From assembly GCF_037893185.1 (NCBI RefSeq), contig NZ_CP140772.1:1922001-1986000 (forward strand): a DNA stretch of 64,000 nucleotides, given 5' to 3'. The notes under the pieces are model-generated. The model was given only the letters and a program-made list of their open reading frames with translations. It searched no databases and was not told where the DNA came from. This document shows positions 42,302-49,252 of the stretch, in pieces. The DNA comes from Chitinophaga sp. 180180018-3 (lineage in GTDB: Bacteria; Bacteroidota; Bacteroidia; Chitinophagales; Chitinophagaceae). Made by a program: the position numbers and the translations under genes. Position 1 is the first letter of the stretch; every line of letters begins with the position of its first letter.

Positions 42302-43090
42302 TCAGCTTTTTGCTGCCCAGGCTTCTGCCTGTAGTTGTTTTACGAATGTTTCTGTTTCTTTGGGATGTACATTTCTGAAATTGGCCGTATCATCCAATGC
42401 TACGTTCACAATCACTTCGGCCATTGACTGAGGATCCAGTTGGTGGGCAAGTGATTCGGCTGCCCCGTCGAATGCAGCAGCAGGAGTGAAGTTAGTGGCC
42501 GGATCATACCAGCGGAAAATCGAATCAACGCCGCGATCATTGAATCCCGTGCCGAATACACCAGGATTACAGGTGGCGATTTTTATATTGAACGGAGCCA
42601 GCTCTGTTTTCAATCCTTCCGCAATCGCCTCCAGCGCATGTTTGGACGCGCAATAGGCAGCCACATAAGGCACGGTCCATAAGCCGCCCATAGAAGACGT
42701 AAATATGATTTTTCCCTGCTTCTTTGCTGCAAATTTTCTGATGAATCCCTGTGCCAGTTCCAATGCGCCGAATACATTTACATCAAACATCGAGCGGATC
42801 AGCTCCAGCGGCTGCTCGGCAATCGGACCGCCTTCCATAATACCGGCATTACTGATCAATACATCGATGTCGTATTTTTTGTGCGCGTAGGCAATGTCAC
42901 GATGATTGGTGACGTCGAGCTTATCAACGGTGAGTTGGATATGCTTTTCCTCCGCTTCTCTTTTTAAGTCGCTCATCTGAGGATAAACCTGTGTGGTGGC
43001 AATCACATGATGTCCTTTCCTGGCTAGTTCAAATGCAGCGATTTTTCCAAAACCGCTGGCAGCCCCGGTAATTAAAATTGTTTTGCTCAT
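42302..43090 (-). CDS. Short-chain dehydrogenase/reductase
   Basis: 262 residues. T-G-A-A-S-G-F-G (8-15) is the cofactor site, N-A-G at 81-83, Ser132 / Ser133 and Y146-x-x-x-K150 (Y-C-A-S-K) the catalytic set. Classical SDR, cytoplasmic, substrate unknown. First gene of the minus-strand run that continues to HbpS-like and AraC. A broken TetR-like stretch lies divergently upstream, as is usual for this kind of SDR. Confidence 0.93.
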   Translation of the reverse strand: MSKTILITGAASGFGKIAAFELARKGHHVIATTQVYPQMSDLKREAEEKHIQLTVDKLDVTNHRDIAYAHKKYDIDVLISNAGIMEGGPIAEQPLELIRSMFDVNVFGALELAQGFIRKFAAKKQGKIIFTSSMGGLWTVPYVAAYCASKHALEAIAEGLKTELAPFNIKIATCNPGVFGTGFNDRGVDSIFRWYDPATNFTPAAAFDGAAESLAHQLDPQSMAEVIVNVALDDTANFRNVHPKETETFVKQLQAEAWAAKS

Positions 43091-43109
43091 TTGTTCGTGT
43101 TTTTATTTG

Positions 43110-43323
43110 AATACAAATTTGAACAAATGAGTGATAAACGATGTTGCTGGCAGGTTCAAAGTTATATTGGTGGAAAGTTCACCGGCTTGGTAGAGAAGCA
43201 GGAGCGTTTTAAATTCAGCAACCACTGCTGCACAGGAAGGAGCAAGTGTACTACTGAACAAATTGAAGAATCAGTACGGACATCGCCCGTGAGGTCTGGA
43301 ACATACTTTATCCGGTCCGGAGG
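43110..43323 (+). pseudogene. Probable decayed TetR-family regulator
   Basis: The stretch divergent from the SDR gene begins like a TetR gene (M-S-D-K-R at 43127). In another frame it reads S-A-T-T-A-A-Q-E-G-A-S-V-L-L-N-K, close to the TetR helix-turn-helix with single residues missing. A third stretch (D-I-A-R-E-V-W-N-I-L-Y) resembles a TetR C-terminus. Several frameshifts and a large internal deletion would be needed. It ends against the DUF1569 stop. Confidence 0.33.
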
Positions 43324-43773
43324 CTAGCAACCGAATTGCCGGAGGTGATGATCGGCATGTTTGTAAGAAAGCAATACGATCTGCCCGGGCGACATTTCCC
43401 CAAAGAATGGATGCATGATGCCAGTGGTGTTTGGACTATCGTGTTCTGCAATCAGCGCTATCCATCGTTCTTTCGTTTGCTCAAAATCGCTGTTTACTTC
43501 GGTGGTAATCTTTAACTCGGGGCTCGTTGGTGTATTTTTCCGCAATGGAGCATCGCTTTTAGTCAGATCGCGAAGCGCCACTCTGCCGAAAATCCGGCCT
43601 ATGAACGAGCGTTTAACGGGCATTCTTCCCAATGCCATTTCTTCCCATAAAACACAATGCTGCAGCATTTGACGGACATTCATCTTACCCCATTGCGCCA
43701 CGTTGTGTTCACTGAGCTGGTGGATGCGGCGGGTGAGCTCTTCCCGGGCAGTTGTATCAAGTACTGTTTTCAT
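43324..43773 (-). CDS. DUF1569 (DinB-like) protein
   Basis: 149 residues from the ATG at 43773. E-L-T-R-R-I-H-Q-L, Q-W-G-K-M-N-V-R-Q-M-L-Q-H-C, L-G-R-M-P-V-K-R-S, and the end Y-K-H-A-D-H-H-L-R-Q-F-G, with His residues typical of a DinB-like metal site. Function unknown. It is the third of three minus-strand genes (AraC, VOC, DUF1569; 25 bases after VOC). Confidence 0.87.
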   Translation of the reverse strand: MKTVLDTTAREELTRRIHQLSEHNVAQWGKMNVRQMLQHCVLWEEMALGRMPVKRSFIGRIFGRVALRDLTKSDAPLRKNTPTSPELKITTEVNSDFEQTKERWIALIAEHDSPNTTGIMHPFFGEMSPGQIVLLSYKHADHHLRQFGC

Positions 43774-43798
43774 AAAAGAAGATTTAAGTAAGTAGTCT

Positions 43799-44212
43799 TT
43801 ATTGTTGCCTGGGCTGAAGTGAAAACCAATTGCCTGAATCATCTTTAAATAGTGCTTCAGTACCGTAGAACTCTTTTGTTGGCGCTTTAATAAATTCAAC
43901 ACCTTTTGTTTTCAGTTCTTCATAAGTCGCATAAATATCATTGCACTCAAATACGCCACAGCCAAATACGCCGTTTTTCACGAAGCCGGTAATGGTATCG
44001 GCCACTTCCTGGGGCAGCATTTTGCCGGCACCTACCGGAAACAGTACAATCTCAAGATCAGGTTGATCCGGCGGACTAACCGTTAGCCAGCGATTGTCGT
44101 TGCCCATTGGAAGGTCGAGTTTTAATTTAAACCCCAGTTTGTTGGTATAAAAATCAAGGGCGCTGTCCTGGTTGAGCACAAAGATGCTCATGTGACTCAT
44201 TTTTGTAATCAT
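43799..44212 (-). CDS. VOC-superfamily protein
   Basis: 137 residues. M-S-H-M-S-I-F-V-L-N-Q-D-S-A-L-D-F-Y and D-I-Y-A-T-Y-E-E-L-K-T-K-G-V-E-F mark the two modules; F-K-D-D-S-G-N-W-F-S-L ends the second. This is the common glyoxalase / bleomycin-resistance-like form. Lies 45 bases after an AraC gene and before DUF1569, so probably one transcript. Confidence 0.9.
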   Translation of the reverse strand: MITKMSHMSIFVLNQDSALDFYTNKLGFKLKLDLPMGNDNRWLTVSPPDQPDLEIVLFPVGAGKMLPQEVADTITGFVKNGVFGCGVFECNDIYATYEELKTKGVEFIKAPTKEFYGTEALFKDDSGNWFSLQPRQQ

Positions 44213-44257
44213 ATATATCTGTTAAGTAAGTTTATAACAAAGTTCCGGTATCGTTGG

Positions 44258-44707
44258 TTAAACTGTTTCTCCAAAATTGCTATTTTCAGTGAGGTTATAT
44301 TGATAGATAAAACAGCCGGGAACAAAATTTAACGGCGCCCGGGAAATCTGTTTTTTTATTTGTTGTTGGGCTTCCTGGAAAGTGGAAGGAGAAACGCCTG
44401 TTGTACGTTTGAACAATGCACTGAATGACCCCACGCTTTCGAACCCTACTGCATAGCAGGCCTCAGACACGGTGCTGCCATACTTCAATAATTCCATCGC
44501 TTTCTCCAGTCGTACCCATATCAGGTACTGATGTGGCGTTTTGCCGTAAATCTTTTTAAATAACCGGATAAAATGAAACTTGGAAAAATAAGCTTCGTCT
44601 GAAATGTTGTTAAGGTCGATATCATCAGCAAAATGATGATCGATGAAAAGTTTTGCCTGCACAACCCTTCTATACAGATAAACTTTGGGATATGAATGAG
44701 ACGCCAT
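44258..44707 (-). CDS. AraC-family regulator, DNA-binding domain only
   Basis: 149 residues. The whole N-terminal 110 residues are the double HTH (I-S-D-E-A-Y-F-S-K-F-H-F-I-R-L-F-K-K, then V-S-E-A-C-Y-A-V-G-F-E-S-V-G-S-F-S-A-L-F-K-R). There is no sensor domain; the tail (to 149) has a Cys in P-G-C-F. Such short AraC proteins resemble SoxS/MarA and are often controlled by their own level. First gene of the unit with VOC and DUF1569. Confidence 0.92.
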   Translation of the reverse strand: MASHSYPKVYLYRRVVQAKLFIDHHFADDIDLNNISDEAYFSKFHFIRLFKKIYGKTPHQYLIWVRLEKAMELLKYGSTVSEACYAVGFESVGSFSALFKRTTGVSPSTFQEAQQQIKKQISRAPLNFVPGCFIYQYNLTENSNFGETV

Positions 44708-44898
44708 TTTATGATCGTTGCCAGTGAACGGGCTGCTGTAAAGTTAGTGAACAGGCGGGTAAAGCACAGGGGCAAACGCGACTTTTAAATGGGCAAACGC
44801 GACTTGTTGAAAGGGCGGCCTGTTTGAAAAACACAGCAGGTTCTCGACAGTATAAAATACCTTGCAGGTAAAAGGCAGGAAGAGGGATAAAATTCCAG

Positions 44899-45501
44899 TT
44901 ACGAAATTAAATCATTGTTTTTAACCTGCTGAAGCTGTGCATGTCTTATCCGGCTCAGTGTTTCCCTGGATACACCAAGAAAGGAAGCCACCATATGCAA
45001 GGGCACCCGCTGGAAAATATCCGGGCAGGATTCAACAAACGCCTGATATTTTTCTTCAGAAGTGTAGCTGATATTCATCAGTATGCGTTCCATGTTGGCT
45101 TCGTTGCTGTTATTGATAAGCGTTTCTGAAAAGGATTTCAATGAGGGAATGGTCGCTAATAATTCTTCGAAATCAGCTCGCTGCCATTGTATGATGTCAG
45201 TATCTTCGAGTGCATCGATATTGTATTTGGAAGGGAGTTGTTTATGGTAGCTGGGGGGATCTACTACCCAGGAATTTTCCGGCGAAAATTTCATAATATA
45301 TTCTGTGCCGTCGTCTTTCCTCATATAAGACTTCAGCAGGCCTTTACAAATAAAGGTTTTATGCCGGCAAACATCTCCTTCCTGCAAGATAAACTGCCTT
45401 TTACGTATTTTCTTCGTTACTGACAGTGCACGTATCATTTTCAGCTCGCTGCTGGTAAAATCTCCCTTGTCCGTAATATATGCTTCAAAAACGCTGAACA
45501 T
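44899..45501 (-). CDS. Crp/Fnr-family transcriptional regulator
   Basis: 200 residues. A cNMP-binding-type beta-roll at about 30-115 (R-Q-F-I-L-Q-E-G-D-V-C, I-C-K-G-L-L-K-S-Y) is followed by a long helix and a C-terminal HTH (V-P-L-H-M-V-A-S-F-L-G-V-S-R-E-T-L-S-R-I-R). The phosphate-binding R-S/T of CRP is not present, so cAMP is an unlikely ligand. It is divergent from an SDR epimerase gene, with two inverted repeats between them. Confidence 0.91.
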   Translation of the reverse strand: MFSVFEAYITDKGDFTSSELKMIRALSVTKKIRKRQFILQEGDVCRHKTFICKGLLKSYMRKDDGTEYIMKFSPENSWVVDPPSYHKQLPSKYNIDALEDTDIIQWQRADFEELLATIPSLKSFSETLINNSNEANMERILMNISYTSEEKYQAFVESCPDIFQRVPLHMVASFLGVSRETLSRIRHAQLQQVKNNDLIS

Positions 45502-45514
45502 AGTAAACCTGAAT

Positions 45515-45550
45515 GCTATTGAAAAATAGCAAAATTAGGTCAAATGACCT
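45515..45550. promoter_or_regulatory. Two inverted repeats in the Crp/SDR divergent region
   Basis: GCTATT-GAAA-AATAGC (45515-45530, flanked by a further T/A pair) and AGGTCA-AA-TGACCT (45537-45550), both perfect. They are good candidates for operators of the Crp/Fnr protein or of a partner. Confidence 0.45.
45530..45537 (-). promoter_or_regulatory. Candidate -7 element for the Crp/Fnr gene
   Basis: Minus strand TAATTTTG, a perfect TAnnTTTG box, about 30 bases before the ATG at 45501; it sits between the two inverted repeats. A TTTG at normal distance is not clear. Confidence 0.45.
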
Positions 45551-45684
45551 CAAAAAAATGTGTCAAATCTCCTTGTTTCCGGGGCGCCTTCCGGCTGAAA
45601 TTTGTGTTGTTCTTTTAATAAGTACCTGGCGGTTGTGCCTGCAGGCTTGTTTTACAGACGTATTGTTTAACCAAAGATTCAGAT

Positions 45685-46581
45685 ATGCGTATTTTTCTTA
45701 CAGGCGCCACGGGCTTTATAGGCTCCGCCATCGTTAAAGAGTTAATCGGCGCAGGCCACCAGGTATTGGGCCTTGCGCGCACAGAGGAGGCCGAAAGGTC
45801 GCTCATTGCTGCTGGAGCGCAGGTGCATCGCGGCAACCTTGAAAATCTGGAGAGCCTGCGCAGCGGTGCTGCTATGTCCGACGGCGTCATCCACACCGGC
45901 TTTATCCATGATTTTTCGAAATATAAGGAGAACTGCGAAATCGACCGTCGTGCCATCGAAACATTGGGCGAGGGACTGGCTGGCACCGGGCGCCCCCTCG
46001 TTGTTACATCTGGTACTGCTGTAGGGCAAACCGGCGAATTAATTACAGAAGATCAGCAGCCGGTTTCCGGGAGCGATGAGATGCCCCGCGCGGCTTCGGA
46101 AGAGGCGGCTGCGGCAGTAGCTGCCCGTGGTGTGAGGGTGGCCGTAGTACGGTTGCCCCTGTCGGTGCACGGAGAGGGTGATCATGGCTTCGTACCGATA
46201 TTGATTGGGCTTGCGCGGGAAAAGGGGATGGCGGCCTATATGGGCGACGGCCTCAACCGCTGGCCAGCTGTACATCGCCTGGATGCTGCCCGCGCCTTCC
46301 GCCTGGTGGTGGAGAACAATGCGGCCGCCGGCAATTTCCATGTAGTGGGCGAAGAAGGCATCGCATTCAAAGACATCACCAATATCATCGGTCGGCGTTT
46401 GAATGTACCAGTAGCCAATATTACTGCTTCAGCAGCAGCCGGTTATTTCGGATGGTTCACACATTTCGCAGCTATCAATAATCCCACAGGTAGCCGGCAT
46501 ACACGGGAGCTGTTGGGATGGGAACCTGTACAACCCGGGCTCTTGTCTGATATCGACAGTGCACATTATTTCAATCAATAA
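45685..46581 (+). CDS. NAD-dependent epimerase/dehydratase-family SDR
   Basis: 298 residues. Extended SDR with the N-terminal G7-A-T-G-F-I-G13, R-G-N-L-E-N-L and later A-V-V-R-L-P and V-H-R-L-D-A-A-R-A-F. It lacks the usual Y-x-x-x-K in its normal place, so it may be an atypical SDR used in NAD(P) binding or redox sensing. Common in Bacteroidota, substrate unknown. Divergent from Crp/Fnr. Confidence 0.9.
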   Translation: MRIFLTGATGFIGSAIVKELIGAGHQVLGLARTEEAERSLIAAGAQVHRGNLENLESLRSGAAMSDGVIHTGFIHDFSKYKENCEIDRRAIETLGEGLAGTGRPLVVTSGTAVGQTGELITEDQQPVSGSDEMPRAASEEAAAAVAARGVRVAVVRLPLSVHGEGDHGFVPILIGLAREKGMAAYMGDGLNRWPAVHRLDAARAFRLVVENNAAAGNFHVVGEEGIAFKDITNIIGRRLNVPVANITASAAAGYFGWFTHFAAINNPTGSRHTRELLGWEPVQPGLLSDIDSAHYFNQ

Positions 46582-46590
46582 CCGCAGCAA

Positions 46591-46639
46591 TGCACAGGCA
46601 ATAGCCTCCTTACAGCCTAAGGAGGCGGCTGCCTGTGCA
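46591..46639 (+). terminator. Large hairpin after the SDR gene that covers the next start codon
   Basis: Outer stem TGCACAGGCA (46591-46600) with 46630-46639, ten perfect pairs; inner stem GCCTCCTTA (46604-46612) with 46618-46626, nine pairs; five-base loop. It is ten bases past the SDR stop and has no T tract. The GTG start of the next gene (46635) is in its 3' arm. Confidence 0.5.
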
Positions 46640-46919
46640 ATACCTGGAAAAAACTATCTTATTTATCAGAGATACGCTGGCCGCCCAACCAGCGAAATAT
46701 AAAATAAAGGATACGGAGTATGCTTATCTGAAATCTGATGTAGCAGACTTCCCGCTCAGCAGCCCGGAGTTTACATTTTACAGCTATTCAGATGAATGGG
46801 TAATTGTTTTCGCCGAAGGAAAATTTAAAATCTGTGATCCGTATGGCATTGCGGTCACTTATCGTGTAACCGAACCCGTGAGTGTAGAAAACATGCAGGA
46901 TAGTGAGCCCTTCGGCTAA
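46635..46919 (+). CDS. Small protein of unknown function, GTG start
   Basis: 94 residues. There is no ATG before residue 86 and an in-frame stop at 46602, so GTG at 46635 is the best start. The protein looks genuine: Y-L-E-K-T-I-L-F-I-R-D-T-L, a strand pair (Y-K-I-K-D-T-E-Y-A-Y-L, F-T-F-Y-S-Y-S-D-E-W-V-I-V-F), and an acidic tail. I do not recognise a family. Its start codon lies in the hairpin after the SDR gene. Confidence 0.5.
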   Translation: MQYLEKTILFIRDTLAAQPAKYKIKDTEYAYLKSDVADFPLSSPEFTFYSYSDEWVIVFAEGKFKICDPYGIAVTYRVTEPVSVENMQDSEPFG

Positions 46920-46936
46920 CTACAACTGATAAAAGT

Positions 46937-47506
46937 TTAATCAGCTGTTCGCAGGAAAACATATTCTATACCATCAGTTTCATCGATTTCTTCACCGATT
47001 TTATGGAACCCGAACCTGGCTATCAATTGAAGGGAAGGCGTGTTCTCCGGTGACACCGAAGCAACGAAATGGTGAATCCCATGTGCCCTTTGCGCCCAGG
47101 TCATCACCGCTTCCAATGTTTCAGTGGCGTAGTGCTGTCGCTGCCAGGCCGGGAATACCTCATACCCGAATTCAACTGCGTCCCTGACATAACGCTGCAG
47201 ATATTCAGGATTCGGACTGCTGTGAAACCGTATCAGGCCTATCATTTGCCTGGTTTCTGGCAGAATGATGGCTCTTGCTGACCAGGGTGCATACAGTGGG
47301 TCGTTTGCCAGTTGCCGGAGACTGTAAATCAAACTACCGGGATGTTCCATCAACTCCGCCGGAATGGCCGCACCCAGTTCCCTGGTAGCCACATCCAGCT
47401 TGCCGTTGAGGCAGGCTTCCATAATATCTTTGTTTATCAGGCGCAGTATCAGGCGCGGGGTAATAATATCTTCAGGGAGTGTTGTCATGGTTAAATGCCG
47501 GATCAT
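46937..47506 (-). CDS. GNAT-family N-acetyltransferase (RimJ/RimL type)
   Basis: 189 residues from 47506 (ATG at 47488 also possible). I-I-T-P-R-L-I-L-R, M-I-G-L-I-R-F-H, F-G-Y-E-V-F-P-A-W-Q-R-Q-H-Y-A-T-E and the end P-S-L-Q-L-I-A-R-F-G-F. The acetyl-CoA pyrophosphate loop normally has Q/R-x-x-G-x-A; here it reads Q-R-Q-H-Y-A, with His in place of Gly, which may change cofactor binding. The acceptor is unknown. Converges on the unknown 94-residue gene. Confidence 0.88.
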   Translation of the reverse strand: MIRHLTMTTLPEDIITPRLILRLINKDIMEACLNGKLDVATRELGAAIPAELMEHPGSLIYSLRQLANDPLYAPWSARAIILPETRQMIGLIRFHSSPNPEYLQRYVRDAVEFGYEVFPAWQRQHYATETLEAVMTWAQRAHGIHHFVASVSPENTPSLQLIARFGFHKIGEEIDETDGIEYVFLRTAD

Positions 47507-47559
47507 CGTACTCGTTTTCTTTCATCGTCTGTTTTGCTATAACTCACAAAAATAGGTAA

Positions 47560-47760
47560 TCAGCCTTTCCGCATTTTTTTTATCCACAGGTATACAGTCC
47601 ATGTAACAGTGATACCGAACAATATAAGTAGCGGAATATAATAATGCCGGAAGAAATCATGAAAATAGGAGCCTGCTGCAATGTATATGCTGGCAATACA
47701 GAGCTTGAAGGGTATAAATTCGGCATTGCTCCAGGTGGTTTTGGCTTTAAGCAGGTTCAT
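47560..47760 (-). CDS. Small membrane protein
   Basis: 66 residues. Two membrane helices (about 17-33 and 41-59), K-K-M-R-K-G at the C-terminus; ATG at 47760. A-K-T-T-W-S-N-A-E-F-I-P near the start looks conserved. Function unknown. 53 bases from the GNAT gene, which is oriented the same way and downstream of it. Confidence 0.6.
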   Translation of the reverse strand: MNLLKAKTTWSNAEFIPFKLCIASIYIAAGSYFHDFFRHYYIPLLILFGITVTWTVYLWIKKMRKG

Positions 47761-47858
47761 AAGACATGATATTTTGAAAGTAAATAAAAATCAGCTGTGG
47801 TGGCTTAACGTCAACATACATCAACAAAAGTTCACTTATTTTGAGACACGGAAACCTG

Positions 47859-48515
47859 CTAATACAACTGATTCCTCAATATCCTCTTAATCATCTGAAT
47901 TGTACCTCTGCTAATATGACCGCTATATTTCAAAAGTATACTACTCTCGCTTTCACCATCGCTAAGCTCCTTGACAACACGCATCCATTTGCCCAGGAAT
48001 TCCGAATTGGGGGTACGGTATTTCAACAATCTCCTTACAGTTTCAATAACAGATTTATTAACCGTGCCTTCATGCAGTTCAAATACTTCATCGTTATTCA
48101 ATCCCAGCCGGATATCATCTGCAATGCGGGAGTAATCCTGCAGGTATTTCTCATTCGCTTCCATCACCTGTAACAGCGGATTGTCGGTGAAACTGATATC
48201 TGAATATCTCCTCGCCTGCTTCTGCAGCGACTGCAGGGCATAGCTCCGGGCGATGTTGTCGCAGATGACCAGGTCGCTCTTGCTGAGCTCAAACCATTCG
48301 CCTTTTACACGTTTATGCTGGAAAACGATATGCAGACTTTCCTCCAGCTCACTCATATTTTCCGCCGCATACTGGCGTACCACGCGGAACAGCACAGGGA
48401 GGTGCGTATGGTAAGCCGCCAGGCGCTTATGAAGATCCTGCGTTTTGCCAATCTTATACAGGTTTCGGCCTGTATTCAGAATATATACACATTTACCTAT
48501 TTGTACCTGCTCCAT
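47859..48515 (-). CDS. GIY-YIG-fold protein, T5orf172/Mug113-like
   Basis: 218 residues. The N-terminal 95 residues have the T5orf172 pattern: Y-I-L-N-T-G-R-N-L-Y-K-I-G-K-T-Q-D-L-H-K-R-L-A-A-Y, and later E-L-E-E-S-L-H-I-V-F-Q and K-G-E-W-F-E-L. The second half is helical with no recognised domain. The Tyr, Lys, Arg and Glu residues expected at a GIY-YIG active site appear present, so it could be a DNA-cutting enzyme. No phage or IS context is seen nearby. Monocistronic. Confidence 0.8.
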   Translation of the reverse strand: MEQVQIGKCVYILNTGRNLYKIGKTQDLHKRLAAYHTHLPVLFRVVRQYAAENMSELEESLHIVFQHKRVKGEWFELSKSDLVICDNIARSYALQSLQKQARRYSDISFTDNPLLQVMEANEKYLQDYSRIADDIRLGLNNDEVFELHEGTVNKSVIETVRRLLKYRTPNSEFLGKWMRVVKELSDGESESSILLKYSGHISRGTIQMIKRILRNQLY

Positions 48516-48651
48516 GAGGTGATTTCACGATAGTATCTGACAATTATGTTGTCAATTTACAACTATGCTTATTATATACAAAATTGAATATTGTATTTGG
48601 TTTTAATGTGTTGGCGGGATGGTAGTAAGGCAGGGGGTATAGGAAGATGAG

Positions 48652-48685
48652 ATAATAAAAAGACCAGCCCGTTAATACGGGCCGG
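48652..48685 (-). terminator. Intrinsic terminator for the Gly/Tyr-rich protein gene
   Basis: On the minus strand a nine-pair stem (one G-U, CCGGCCCGT with ACGGGCTGG), ATTA loop, then TCTTTTTATT. It starts 15 bases past the stop. Confidence 0.72.
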
Positions 48686-48699
48686 CGGGTGGTTACTCA

Positions 48700-49077
48700 C
48701 TATGACTTATAATAATTCCTTTGTGCGTTCATTACATCGTAATTACGCTGTTGTTTAAGACTTTTTATGTTTGCCCGTTTCTCCTGCCGGGTTAAGCTGT
48801 GATCCAGCTTAACAGAGCGGATTTTATCGGCGTAGTCGTTTCGTATATCGGCGATCTGCATGTCCAGTTTGGTGGGCATTGCAGGCATGCCGTAATATGG
48901 ATAACCATAATAGTATCCAAAAGGAGCATAGAACGGATCATAGAAACCATATCCACCTCGAACTATGATAGTACTGTGCCCGTAACCACCGCCCCTGAAA
49001 TGCCCGCCAGGTACACCAGCTGAAGCGCCGGTGACCATTGCTGCCATGAGCAATACTACTAATAATGTCCGTTTCAT
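48700..49077 (-). CDS. Small exported Gly/Tyr-rich protein
   Basis: 125 residues. Signal peptide about 1-20 (V-T-G-A-S-A). The mature protein starts with a Gly/Tyr/Phe/Pro-rich part (R-G-G-Y-G-F-Y-D-P-F-Y-A-P) and ends in a charged helix (R-N-D-Y-A-D-K-I-R-S-V-K and R-Q-E-K-R-A-N-I-K-S-L-K). Similar exported proteins occur widely in Bacteroidota; the function is unknown. Own terminator. Confidence 0.72.
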   Translation of the reverse strand: MKRTLLVVLLMAAMVTGASAGVPGGHFRGGGYGHSTIIVRGGYGFYDPFYAPFGYYYGYPYYGMPAMPTKLDMQIADIRNDYADKIRSVKLDHSLTRQEKRANIKSLKQQRNYDVMNAQRNYYKS

Positions 49078-49176
49078 AACTCTTGGTTTAAGTACACTTC
49101 TTAGACTGACCGTAAATAGTAAAAATTAATCTGGTGTAAAGCTTTAACAGTTTCACAACTATTGGAGGAGAAATAC

Positions 49177-49233
49177 ATGGGTACGCATATTGATTGCGTT
49201 GCGGAGCTGTTACTTCATGGAAATTATTGTTAA
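49177..49233 (+). other. Possible 18-residue leader peptide with strong Shine-Dalgarno
   Basis: GGAGGAG at 49164-49170 precedes an ATG at 49177 by six bases, an unusually good Shine-Dalgarno for this phylum. The frame gives MGTHIDCVAELLLHGNYC and ends at 49233, just before the beta-helix gene. It may be a leader or a relic of a frameshifted start. Confidence 0.22.
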
Positions 49234-49252
49234 CCTCAAAATTGATAACGCA

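Noticed and set aside
43091..43327. 78-codon frame read as an intact gene
   Set aside because: The product is Cys-rich and unlike a protein family; the stretch makes better sense as a decayed TetR gene read in several frames.
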